Counted from the stretch's first letter, positions 1 through 8,014 are shown. The stretch is DNA of 9,370 bases from an uncultured Lysobacteraceae bacterium (GCA_946886995.1 CAMPJU010000038.1:1-9370), one strand, 5' to 3'. The notes: generated by a model from the letters alone, not told the origin. Numbers and translations: made by a program.

Positions 1-318
1 CACGAGACGCGCCGCCTGTACGACCCGCATGCGGTGCCGGCCGAGGTGGCGGACTTCGCGCCGGACGTCGTGTTCCTCGATGTCGGCATGCCCGGCCTGA
101 GCGGCTACGACCTCGCGCGCCTCCTGCGGGGGCAGCCCGGCGGCGAGGAGCTGCTGCTGGTGGCGGTGACCGGATGGGGCCAGCCGGAGGACCGCCGCCG
201 CACGCGCGACGCGGGGTTCGACCACCACCTGGTCAAGCCTCCCGAACTCGGATCGGTGCGGGACATCTGTGCGAGCGTGCGCCGGGGCGACGACGACCGG
301 CAGGCGGCATCCTCTTGA
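1..318 (+). CDS. Response-regulator receiver domain, C-terminal end of a larger cut-off protein
   Basis: The frame is open from the first base, so the start and the first part of the receiver (the acidic Asp/Asp pocket) lie upstream of the window; 105 residues are visible. They show the second half of a CheY-like receiver. The phospho-acceptor Asp is residue 27 of the visible part, in FLDVGMPGLSGYDLARLLR. The conserved Thr is residue 57 (VAVTGWGQPEDRR) and the conserved Lys is residue 79 (HHLVKP). The protein stops about 25 residues after the Lys, so the receiver is its C-terminal domain. Receivers of this type (GYGQ.EDR...AGFDHHLVKP) are most often fused behind PAS/histidine-kinase modules in hybrid kinases, but a stand-alone regulator cannot be excluded. 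The stop codon overlaps the start of the next gene, which suggests a coupled phosphorelay pair. Confidence 0.85.
   Translation, partial: HETRRLYDPHAVPAEVADFAPDVVFLDVGMPGLSGYDLARLLRGQPGGEELLLVAVTGWGQPEDRRRTRDAGFDHHLVKPPELGSVRDICASVRRGDDDRQAASS
302..307 (+). promoter_or_regulatory. Shine-Dalgarno-like AGGCGG supporting the TTG start at 315
   Basis: AGGCGG lies 7 bases before the TTG at 315, inside the end of the receiver gene. The alternative ATG at 342 has only weak purine-rich sequence in front of it, and using it would leave only eight residues before the HDLRGPL histidine. The site therefore favours the TTG start and the TTGA overlap, but it is short and lies in coding DNA. Confidence 0.4.
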
Positions 319-980
319 ACGAGCGTGCCGCGAAGCCGGCGATGCCGGGCCTCGACCGCCTCGCCCACGACCTGCGCGGTCCGCTGGCACCGCTGCAGAC
401 CGCGGTCTACCTGTTGCGCAGCGGCGAGCTGGACGGCGCCAGGCGCGAGGAACTCCACGCCCTGCTCGACCGCCAGGTCGGTCGCCTGGCCGCGATGATC
501 GACGAGCTGGACGACTGGTTGCGCGCCGGGCACGACCGGTTGCTAGGGACGACCACGCGCATCGAGCCGGTCCAGTTGCTGGAAGTCGCGATGACCGGCA
601 CGGGGTGCGCCGGTGGCGCACCCGCCGACATCGACGACGAGTCGCTGCTGGCGACGATGGTGGGCGACCAGCGCCGCGTGGTGCAGTTGCTGCGCGCGCT
701 GCTCGAACATGCCCGTGCACACGGAGGTGGCGCCATCCCCGGGGTGCGCGTGCGTACCGATGGTACGCAGCTGGTCCTCGACGTGGTGGCCACCGGCGGA
801 CCCGCCCCGACAGGACATGCATTGCTGGAACAGCCGCTCCCGGATCCGGGCGAGCACAGCCTCGGGCTGCGGCTGTTGCTGGCACGCGCGATCGCACAGG
901 CCCATGGCGGGACGCTCGAAGCGGGCGAGGAAGACGGACGCTTGCGCCTGCGTTGCACGCTGCCGCTGGCGACCCCCTAG
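315..980 (+). CDS. Small cytosolic histidine-kinase-like protein with degenerate ATPase motifs
   Basis: Predicted 221 residues from a TTG start that overlaps the upstream stop (TTGA); ATG 342 is the alternative. An H-box-like motif, HDLRGPLAPLQTAVYLL, puts the candidate phospho-acceptor at His18, followed by a HisKA-like helical region to about residue 75. The second half resembles a HATPase_c fold: a helix at about 118-137 where the N box belongs (VVQLLRALLEHARAHG) and a well-kept G2-like segment SLGLRLLLARAIAQAHGGTLEA split over 182-203. The N-box Asn is replaced (Glu/His/Ala stand there), and the G1 DxGxG motif is reduced to VVATGGPAP around 157-165. There is no membrane segment or sensor domain. 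It could be a phosphotransfer or dimerisation partner of the upstream receiver protein rather than an active kinase; that is inference. It converges with batD. Confidence 0.75.
   Translation: MNERAAKPAMPGLDRLAHDLRGPLAPLQTAVYLLRSGELDGARREELHALLDRQVGRLAAMIDELDDWLRAGHDRLLGTTTRIEPVQLLEVAMTGTGCAGGAPADIDDESLLATMVGDQRRVVQLLRALLEHARAHGGGAIPGVRVRTDGTQLVLDVVATGGPAPTGHALLEQPLPDPGEHSLGLRLLLARAIAQAHGGTLEAGEEDGRLRLRCTLPLATP
977..980. other. Convergent gene ends sharing CTAG
   Basis: The palindrome CTAG holds both stops: TAG at 978-980 ends the kinase-like gene on the plus strand, and TAG at 979-977 ends batD on the minus strand. The two coding regions overlap by four bases. There is no space for a terminator between them, and I see no hairpin followed by a T-run just inside either gene. 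Confidence 0.9.
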
Positions 981-2662
981 CGCGGATACAGCGGCGGCAG
1001 CGCCTCGTCGGTAGTTGCCGTGGCAACGGGCTGCCACCGAGGGCCGCGCGCGAACGCGTTGCGCGCCATCTCGCGCGCCGCACCGGGATCGCCCTGCCCC
1101 CAGCGCGCCTGCTCCATCGCTTCGACGGCCTCCCGCTGCGCGGGATCCGCGATCGACGCACGCCAGCCGTTGCCGGCCCCTGCGGGTGCGAGCGCGCGCA
1201 GTGCGTCCAGTATCTCGCCGAGGTCGCCGCCGGACAGCGCCCGGCGCAGGCCGGCCGTGGATTTCTGCGGCTGCGCCGCGTTCCGCAGGTCGCGCGGCTG
1301 TCCCGCCCGGCTCCCGGGCTTGCGCCCCAGGCCCCAGGCGAGCGTCACCAGCCACAGCAGCGCGAACCCGACGGCGACCACCGCCCACGCACGTGCTTCG
1401 CCCTGGATGCCGGGAACCCGGACCCAGCCGTCCGCGCCAGGCTGCGGGGCATCACCCGCCGCTTCGCCGGCGTCGGGCCGCGACGACGCCGGCGGCGCCG
1501 CGAACGCGCCTTCTCCCTCCGCGACCTGGAGGTCCAGCGCGGGGAGCGTCGCCGTGCGCGGCGCATCCGCCCGCACGTCCCACCAGGCAAGCGCGGGCCC
1601 CTCGATGCGGAGCCGACCCGCGCGCGCGGGGACCACCGAGAACCGGCGCGTGACCGTCGCCTGCGGCCGCCCGTCGCGGAGACGCTCGTCGACCTGCGGG
1701 GGCTCGGCGAAGACCTGTGCCCCGCCGCCCACCACCAGCGACAGCTCGGGCACGGACCCTGCACCGGCGCCATCGACCGTTGCCTCGACCACGACGGTCG
1801 CGGCCTCGCCCGCGCGCGCGGCCTGCGGTGCCGCGGCGTAGCGCAGGCGCAGGTCGTGCACCGGCAGCCAGGGTTGCGATGCGCCCGCCGGGACCGGCTG
1901 CACCTGCAGCGTCGCCGAGCGGCTGCGTGCCTGCAGCCGGTCGCCGACGCCATTGCCGAACAGGTCGTCGAAGAACCCGCCGACGCCGCGCCCCTCGAAC
2001 ACCGCGGCAGGCAACGTCATCGTGCCGCTGCGTTCCGGGATCAACAGGTAGCGGCGCTCGAGCACGCTGTAGCGGCGGCCGGCCAGTTCGCGCGAGTACT
2101 GCACGTCCTCGCCGACGCGGCGCAGCGTGGCGCCTTCCGGTGTCGGCACGTCGAGCTCGCCGGACACCAGCGGCACCGCGTGGTGCAGGCGCACGACCAG
2201 GCCGACCGACTGCTGCACGTACGGCGCGGTGTCGTCGACTTCGGTCTCGACGAACACGGTTTCCCCGGCACGCGCGGGCACGGCTGCGCTCGCCGGCAAC
2301 ACGGTGAGCGTCAACGGGGCGGTGCGCTCGCCGCCGACGGAGATCGCGGGGATGCCGATCACGCCCGCACGCCGCGGCTCGATCGCGACCGCGAACAGGG
2401 AGCGCGCGACCCGGTTGCCGTTGCGCAGCTCCACGCTGCGCCTGCTGCTGTGGCCGCTGAGGCGGAAATCGCCGCGCAACGCGCCGTAATCGGGTGCCGC
2501 CGCGCCCGCCTGGTCGGTTTCGACGTTCAACGTCGCGCTTTCGCCGAGCACGATGCGGTCGCGGTCGAGCCAGGCGCGTGTTTCGGCGTGCACGCCCGCG
2601 CTTGCGAGGCACGCGACCACCACGCCCAGCATCCACGCGATCCTGCTGGCGATCCGGCCCAT
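977..2662 (-). CDS. batD: BatD-like periplasmic protein with C-terminal membrane anchor
   Basis: 561 residues, last gene of the moxR-bat operon. The ATG at 2662 was chosen because it overlaps the batBC stop by one base (TGATG), has a GGAGGG 9 bases upstream and opens a signal peptide: MGRIASR, a hydrophobic core, and a likely cut after VHA (residue 26). VVAC at 15-18 also matches a lipobox, so lipoprotein processing cannot be ruled out. Residues 27 to about 400 are rich in alternating beta-type sequence with repeated Ig-like units (for example DRDRIVLGESATLNVE; VGLVVRLHHAVPLVSGEL), as in the BatD/oxygen-tolerance family. A transmembrane helix spans about 425-446 (AWAVVAVGFALLWLVTLAWG), leaving a cytoplasmic tail of about 115 residues. 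An Ala/Pro/Asp/Gly-rich linker precedes the helix. BatD is thought to work with the vWA proteins BatA and BatB in the envelope; the molecular role is unsettled. Confidence 0.88.
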   Translation of the reverse strand: MGRIASRIAWMLGVVVACLASAGVHAETRAWLDRDRIVLGESATLNVETDQAGAAAPDYGALRGDFRLSGHSSRRSVELRNGNRVARSLFAVAIEPRRAGVIGIPAISVGGERTAPLTLTVLPASAAVPARAGETVFVETEVDDTAPYVQQSVGLVVRLHHAVPLVSGELDVPTPEGATLRRVGEDVQYSRELAGRRYSVLERRYLLIPERSGTMTLPAAVFEGRGVGGFFDDLFGNGVGDRLQARSRSATLQVQPVPAGASQPWLPVHDLRLRYAAAPQAARAGEAATVVVEATVDGAGAGSVPELSLVVGGGAQVFAEPPQVDERLRDGRPQATVTRRFSVVPARAGRLRIEGPALAWWDVRADAPRTATLPALDLQVAEGEGAFAAPPASSRPDAGEAAGDAPQPGADGWVRVPGIQGEARAWAVVAVGFALLWLVTLAWGLGRKPGSRAGQPRDLRNAAQPQKSTAGLRRALSGGDLGEILDALRALAPAGAGNGWRASIADPAQREAVEAMEQARWGQGDPGAAREMARNAFARGPRWQPVATATTDEALPPLYPR

Positions 2663-4443
2663 CAGCGGATGCCCTCCATCTGGCGACGCTGGTATTCCAG
2701 CGCGAACTTGCGGCGCAACAGGCCACCCGGGTCGTCGGGCACGCGCTGCAGCCACGCCTCGTTGGCGATGCGGCGCTCGCGTTCCGCAGGCGTCTCGCCC
2801 GGGGGCGCGTCCTGCTCCGACCCGGCCTGGCCCGAGTCCTGACCCTCCGCTTCCTCCTGCGCCTGCAACGCACGCGCCATGCGTTCGCGCTGCGCGGCAT
2901 CGGCGGCGCGTTGCGCATCGGCATCGGACGGGCCGGTCTCCGACGGCGGGGCTTCGTCCCGACCCTGCGACCCGGATTGGCCCGGCGTTTCGCGCGGCGC
3001 GTCGGCATTGCCTTCGCCGGAAGCGGACGGGTCGCCCGAGCCGTTCGCCGGATCCCCGCCGGAGGGCGGTCCGGCAGCGCCGTCGCCGCCCTCACCACCA
3101 TCGTCGCCCTCGGGTTCGCCGCCCTCCCCGGGCGGCATCCGGTCCAGCAGGGCCTGGACGGCTGCGCGGTTCGCGACCGCGTCCTCCATGCCGGGCTCGC
3201 GCGCCAGCGCCGCGTCGTACGCGTCGATGGCGTCACGATAGCGGCCGGCCTTGGCGAGTGCATTGCCGAGGTTGTATCGGGCGTCCGCGCCGGGCAGTCC
3301 GCGCCACGCATCCGCGGCGCGGTCGTATTGCCCGGCGCGGTAGGCCTCCGCGCCGCGCACGAGGCGCTCGTGCGCCTGCTGGTCCGGCCGCGCCCACAGG
3401 TCCGCCAACTCGAAGGCCGCCGCGGGTCGCACCGGCAGCCATGCGAGCAACAGCACCGCCGCCACGGCACCACCGCGACGGAATGCCAACAATGCCAGCA
3501 GCATCAGCGGGACCAGCAACCAGAAGCCGCCGTCCTGCCAATGTCGGGCGCGCGCCTCGCCCGCGGCACCGTCGACGCCCGCCATGCGCGGATCCAGCAC
3601 GTCCAGCGCGCGCAGGTCCGAGAGGTCGCGCGCCAGGGACGCGTAACCGCCCCCGCCGGCGCCGGCGAGCGCCTGCAGCGATCCGGCGTCCAGTCGCGCA
3701 TGCGCGATCGCCCCGGCACGCGTCCGGTAGGCGGCGCCCGCCGGCGTGCCCAGGCCGAGCGCGGACACCCGGTAGCCCTCCGCGCGCGACGCGGTGGCCG
3801 CGGCGATCGCGTCGGCATCGGCGTGGTCGGTGAGCAGCAGGATGTCGCCATGGTCGAAGCCGGCCTGGCGCAGCAGCTGCGCGGACCACTCGATCGCGCG
3901 GTCGGCGCGCTGACCGTCCACCGGCATCACGGTCGGGTCCAGGGCGTCCAGGAACAGCGCGACGTTCGCCGCATCGTCGGTCAGCGGCGCCACGGTGAAG
4001 GCATCGCCCGCATACGCGACCAGTCCGACCTGGCCACCGGCGCGTTCGTCGAACAAGGCGTCCAGCTTCGCCCGTGCCTGCAGGAGGCGCGAGGGCGGCA
4101 GGTCCGGGGCGGACGCGGCGCTCGACAGGTCGAGTGCCACCACCAGCGGTGCAGGCGCCTGCCAGGTCGGTTGCGCCACCTGCTGCCAGGCGGGACCTGC
4201 GAGCGCGACGACCGCAATGGCGTAGGCACATGCCGCTGCCAGCGCACCCGCCACGCCACGACGGCCCGTTCCCGCATCCAGGAGGTGAGGCAACAGATGG
4301 GGGTCGACGGTCGTTCGCCACGGGCTTGCGTGCACGCGGCGGCGATGCCACCACCAGCCGAGCGCGGGCAAGGCGAGCAGCGCCCACAACCAGGCGGGAC
4401 GCAGGAAATGCAGGTCGGCGAACGTGGCGAACGTCGCGTCCAT
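2662..4443 (-). CDS. BatB-BatC fusion: membrane vWA-domain protein with TPR segment
   Basis: 593 residues. The ATG at 4443 overlaps the batA stop (TGATG) and has GGAGG 10 bases upstream. Order of parts: TM1 (about 14-32) followed by HRRR; TM2 (63-84); vWA domain (about 97-285); TM3 (307-321); TM4 (326-343); TPR-like repeats (about 358-434, with NLGNALAKAGRYRDAIDAYD); an acidic Gly/Ser/Pro/Glu linker (437-556); and a C-terminal motif RVPDDPGGLLRRKF (568-580) typical of BatC-type ends. Arg clusters after TM1 and TM3 suggest that both the vWA and TPR parts face the periplasm. The MIDAS metal site is incomplete: DLSSA (105-109) replaces DxSxS and LTDH (204-207) replaces TDG, so metal binding may be weak. 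In Bacteroides-type operons batB and batC are separate genes; fused forms occur in proteobacteria. Likely partner of BatA and BatD in an envelope complex. Confidence 0.9.
   Translation of the reverse strand: MDATFATFADLHFLRPAWLWALLALPALGWWWHRRRVHASPWRTTVDPHLLPHLLDAGTGRRGVAGALAAACAYAIAVVALAGPAWQQVAQPTWQAPAPLVVALDLSSAASAPDLPPSRLLQARAKLDALFDERAGGQVGLVAYAGDAFTVAPLTDDAANVALFLDALDPTVMPVDGQRADRAIEWSAQLLRQAGFDHGDILLLTDHADADAIAAATASRAEGYRVSALGLGTPAGAAYRTRAGAIAHARLDAGSLQALAGAGGGGYASLARDLSDLRALDVLDPRMAGVDGAAGEARARHWQDGGFWLLVPLMLLALLAFRRGGAVAAVLLLAWLPVRPAAAFELADLWARPDQQAHERLVRGAEAYRAGQYDRAADAWRGLPGADARYNLGNALAKAGRYRDAIDAYDAALAREPGMEDAVANRAAVQALLDRMPPGEGGEPEGDDGGEGGDGAAGPPSGGDPANGSGDPSASGEGNADAPRETPGQSGSQGRDEAPPSETGPSDADAQRAADAAQRERMARALQAQEEAEGQDSGQAGSEQDAPPGETPAERERRIANEAWLQRVPDDPGGLLRRKFALEYQRRQMEGIR
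2672..2677 (-). promoter_or_regulatory. Shine-Dalgarno GGAGGG for batD, inside the end of batBC
   Basis: On the minus strand GGAGGG ends 9 bases before the batD ATG. It is read as part of the Met-Glu-Gly codons of batBC (C-terminus MEGIR). It fixes the batD start at 2662 rather than at further in-frame upstream codons that would lack the signal peptide at the N-terminus. Confidence 0.75.
2776..3135 (-). other. Low-complexity acidic linker coding region within batBC
   Basis: About 120 codons (residues 437-556) encode a Gly/Glu/Asp/Ser/Pro-rich, later Gln/Ala/Arg/Glu-rich, chain with no predicted fold. Repeated GEGG, GDP, GEG and SG units are seen first; then an Ala/Gln/Glu/Arg segment at about 508-535 (QRAADAAQRERMARALQAQ) that could be helical or coiled coil. 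Such a linker is common between the TPR part and the C-terminal motif in BatBC fusions. It is expected to vary in length between relatives. Confidence 0.7.
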
Positions 4444-5516
4444 CAGCCCGTCGCCTCCATCGCAGGGCGCGGCGGCGTGCCGCGCCGCGGCCAGGCGAAG
4501 GAGATCAGCGCAAGCGCGAGCGCAACGCCCAACGGCAGCGGATAGCGTTCGATGCGTGGCCGGATCGGCTCGCCGGGCCGCTCGACCGGCTCGATCCGGT
4601 CCAGCTCCGCGTAGATCCCGGCCAGCGCCTGCGTGTCGCGCGCGCGGAAGTAGCGTCCGCCGGTGGTTTCGGCCACGTACTGCAGCGCTTCCTCGTCAAT
4701 GGAGGCGCCACCCGGCGCCGGCAGCGAGAATCCGAACAGCGACATTTCGCCGGCCTCCGTGCCGAAGCCGATCGCGTGGATCCGCACGCCTGCGTCGCGC
4801 GCGACTTCGGCCGCCTTGCGCGGATCCAGCACGCCTGCGGTGTTCACGCCATCGGTCAGCAGCACGAGGACCTGCGCCTGTCGTTCCGTTCCGTCGTCCG
4901 GTGCGGACGCCGATGCGCGCGCGGCGACCAGGCGCTTGGTCGCGAGCCCGATGGCGTCGCCGATGGCGGTCTCCCGTCCCGCGAGCGCGACCACGCTGTC
5001 GTCCAGCTGCGCGGCCACCGACGCGAGGTCGCGGGTCATCGGCGTCAGGGCATAGGCGCGTTCGCCGAACACGACGAGGCCGACGCGGTCGCCCGCGCGG
5101 CGTTCCAGGAAGTCCGCGAGCACCGCCTTGGCCGCGGTCAGCCGGTCGACCGGCCGTCCGCCGAGCTCCATGTCGGCTTCGCCCATGCTGCCGGACAGGT
5201 CGACGGCGAGCATCATGTCGCGGCCTTCCTGCGGCGGCGCGATCGGCGGACCGAGTTCCTGCGGACGTGCCGCGGCGACGCACAGCAGCGCCCACGCCAC
5301 CCAGGCGAGCACGCCCGCGCCGGTCGCCGTGCGTGACCGGCCTGCCGACGTCGCCACGGACTGCAGGCGCGTGCCCCACGGAACCCGGAGTGCGGCACCG
5401 GCCGCGCGCCGGCGCGGGAGCAGCCAGCGCGCGATCAACGGCAACGGCAGCGCCAGCAACATCCACGGCCATGCGAACGAAGCCAGCCAGGCGGGCACCG
5501 GTGAGCCATCCATCAT
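4443..5516 (-). CDS. batA: BatA-like membrane-anchored vWA-domain protein
   Basis: 357 residues from ATG 5516 (GGGAAG 8 bases upstream); the adjacent ATG at 5513 would give a TGATG junction like the two downstream ones. TM1 lies at about 15-33 and is followed by LPRRR; TM2 at about 66-84; the vWA domain at about 100-310; and a last TM at about 326-342 followed by WPRRG. The positive-inside pattern puts the vWA domain in the periplasm. The MIDAS site looks complete: DLSGS (106-110), the Thr in RETAIGDAIG (Thr183), and LTDG (220-223), so it probably binds Mg2+ or a similar ion. The stretch DDEGT-type loop around 206-212 is variable in the family. BatA and the downstream BatBC are paralogous in their vWA part. 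The family is known from Bacteroides aerotolerance work and from Leptospira and Francisella stress loci. Its exact role here is inferred from operon context. Confidence 0.92.
   Translation of the reverse strand: MMDGSPVPAWLASFAWPWMLLALPLPLIARWLLPRRRAAGAALRVPWGTRLQSVATSAGRSRTATGAGVLAWVAWALLCVAAARPQELGPPIAPPQEGRDMMLAVDLSGSMGEADMELGGRPVDRLTAAKAVLADFLERRAGDRVGLVVFGERAYALTPMTRDLASVAAQLDDSVVALAGRETAIGDAIGLATKRLVAARASASAPDDGTERQAQVLVLLTDGVNTAGVLDPRKAAEVARDAGVRIHAIGFGTEAGEMSLFGFSLPAPGGASIDEEALQYVAETTGGRYFRARDTQALAGIYAELDRIEPVERPGEPIRPRIERYPLPLGVALALALISFAWPRRGTPPRPAMEATG
4454..4458 (-). promoter_or_regulatory. Shine-Dalgarno GGAGG for batBC, inside the end of batA
   Basis: GGAGG lies 10 bases before the batBC ATG and is read in batA as part of the Met-Glu-Ala codons (C-terminus MEATG). 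Layout and spacing match the batD ribosome site, supporting ATG 4443 as the start and translational coupling across the TGATG junction. Confidence 0.75.
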
Positions 5517-5992
5517 GGTCGCGGCTTCCCGCCGTGCACCAGGGCGAGGTAGGCCTTGCGTGCCAGCGGGCGCAGCGCCTCGGCCTCGGCATCCGCCACG
5601 TCGTCCCGGAAGACGCCCTCGAGCAGCAACGCGCCCGCGTCGCGCGACGGGTCCAGCGCCGCCGCCTCGTCCGGCGGCAGGCGCGCCGCGAGCAATGCCA
5701 GCCAGGCGTCGCCCGACATCCGGTCTGCACGCGGATCGTGGCGGCGCGCGGCGCGTCGCAGTGCCTCGGACATCGCGGCGACGGCCTGGGACGGCGTGTC
5801 CGCGCTGCCGACCGCGCTGTCGAATACCGCCTCGACCGCGCGCCGCCGCCGCCTGCGTCGCGCGTGCCACCACCATGCGGCCAACCCGCCGGCAAGCAGC
5901 AACGCGAACAGCGCCCACCACCCGGGGGCCGGCGGCCAGAACGGCGGCGCCGGTGGCTGGTGGATGTCGCGCAAGGCGAGCGCCAGGGTCAT
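5513..5992 (-). CDS. DUF4381 single-pass membrane protein of the moxR-bat operon
   Basis: 159 residues. The start ATG at 5992 overlaps the DUF58 stop (ATGA); its Shine-Dalgarno is poor, so it probably depends on coupling. The N-terminus carries the family signature LRDIHQPPAPPFWPPAPGWW (residues 7-26), then one transmembrane helix (about 25-42), then a run of seven Arg (45-51). This predicts a short periplasmic N-terminus and a helical cytoplasmic C-terminal part of about 110 residues. The cytoplasmic part (AVEAVFDSA..., DTPSQAVAAMSEALRRAARR, GDAWLALL) resembles the usual DUF4381 helical region. The domain is typically found between DUF58 and batA genes in proteobacteria. A role linking cytosolic MoxR/DUF58 to the membrane vWA proteins is plausible but not shown by the sequence. 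Confidence 0.87.
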   Translation of the reverse strand: MTLALALRDIHQPPAPPFWPPAPGWWALFALLLAGGLAAWWWHARRRRRRRAVEAVFDSAVGSADTPSQAVAAMSEALRRAARRHDPRADRMSGDAWLALLAARLPPDEAAALDPSRDAGALLLEGVFRDDVADAEAEALRPLARKAYLALVHGGKPRP

Positions 5993-6893
5993 GCCACGCG
6001 CGCGGGCGCCTGCCGCGCCGCCCCCACCCAGGCATCGCTGGGTGCGTCGGTGGCCAGCACGTGCACGCGCACCCCCCGCGCGGGCAACGTGTCCAGCGCG
6101 TCCGATACCGGACCCTCGAACGTCCGTGCCCAGGCCGCGCGCTGCCCGGGCACGGACAGGTCGAGTTCGATGCGCTCGCCGTCCGCGGCGAACACGAGTT
6201 GCGCAGCCGGCGGCGCGCGTTCGAGGGCGTCGACCAGCAGGACCACGGTCACCTCGTGGTGGCGCGCCAGCCCGGCCCACTTCGCCTCGGGCCACGCAGC
6301 GCCGTCCCCGGAGATGCTCGCCGGATCGGCGAGCACCACGAGGCGCGAACCGGGCCGCAGCAGGCGCGCGGCGTGGTCGAGTGCGAATGCGAGCCCCGCG
6401 TCATCCGCCGGCGGCGCGCCGTGCCAGCGCACGAGCGCATCGAGCACGCGCAAGGCGCCCCTTGGCCCGGAGGCAGGCGGCACCGGGGCCTCGTCGGCGC
6501 TGCCGCGCAGCGCGGCGACGCGGTCGCCGTCGCGCACGGCCATCCAAGCGGCGACGGCACCGGCGCGCGCGGCCTGCACCGACTTGAAGCGGACGCGCGT
6601 ACCGAAATAGAGCGCCGGCGCGGTATCGGCGACGATCAGCGTCAGCCGTTCGCGCTCGGCCTGGAACAGCTTGGTGTGCGCGCGGCCGCTGCGGGCGGTG
6701 AGCCGCCAGTCGATGTGCCGCGCGTCGTCGCCGTGCGCGTACTCGCGCGATTCGGCGTATTCCATGCCACGCCCACGCAGCGGCGACAAGCCGTGGCCGT
6801 GCACGCCGTGCCGCCCGCGCGGCGGCACGCGACGGCCACCGACCAGCGCGCGCAGCGCGACCAGCTCGGCGAGCGTCGGGCGGACGCCGTCGC

Positions 6894-6897
<4 letters not shown>
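5989..6897 (-). CDS. DUF58 protein, MoxR partner
   Basis: 302 residues from GTG 6897, which overlaps the moxR stop as GTGA. The DUF58 core is clear: GRGMEYAESREYAHGDDARH (residues 42-61) running into IDWRLTARSGRAHTKLF (62-78) and ERERLTLIVAD (81-91). The rest (about 85-285) has the alternating hydrophobic pattern of a vWA-like fold, with LIVAD in place of the first strand and LVVLADP at 186-192. No membrane helix is seen, unlike longer DUF58 proteins with two N-terminal helices; this short cytosolic form is normal in moxR-bat operons. DUF58 proteins accompany MoxR ATPases almost invariably, but their biochemical action is not established. The vWA metal motif is not DxSxS here (DTAPA at 91-95), as is usual in this family. 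Confidence 0.92.
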
Positions 6898-7922
<1,025 letters not shown>

Positions 7923-8014
7923 CGGGTGCGCGCCTGCTTCGTTCGCGGTCGGTCCGGTCGAGTTTGACCGATCGCCAGCGTGAAGGTTCGCCCGTGGATG
8001 CCCAGTGTAAGAAG
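7923..8014 (-). promoter_or_regulatory. 92-base gap before moxR, candidate promoter region of the bat operon
   Basis: This is the largest non-coding stretch in the window, between the EAL gene stop and moxR, so the best place for the operon promoter. On the minus strand TTACACT (8010-8004) resembles a -10 element, but I see no good -35 box at the usual distance. A short inverted repeat CGGTC-GAGTTT-GACCG (7955-7970) could be an operator or weak hairpin; there is no T-run after it, so it is not a standard terminator. CGGTC also recurs directly at 7946-7950. The region has noticeably more A/T than the neighbouring genes. These are candidates only. Confidence 0.3.

Noticed and set aside
2663..2755. 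A 31-residue N-terminal extension of BatD from an upstream in-frame start
   Set aside because: It would bury the signal peptide inside the protein and overlap batBC by about 90 bases. ATG 2662 has a good Shine-Dalgarno and the one-base overlap seen elsewhere in the operon.
269..2842. An 857-codon open frame on the plus strand opposite batD
   Set aside because: It is Arg/Ala/Pro-rich with no recognisable domain and lies antisense to a well-supported gene. Long empty frames are expected in DNA of this GC content with biased third positions.
1452..3473. A 673-codon minus-strand frame spanning the batD-batBC junction
   Set aside because: It is an out-of-frame reading of two well-supported genes, nearly all Arg/Ala/Pro, without any motif.
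2494..4545. A 683-codon open frame on the plus strand opposite batBC
   Set aside because: The translation shows no family motif and reads like the complement of a GC-rich coding frame; the minus-strand vWA/TPR protein explains the region.
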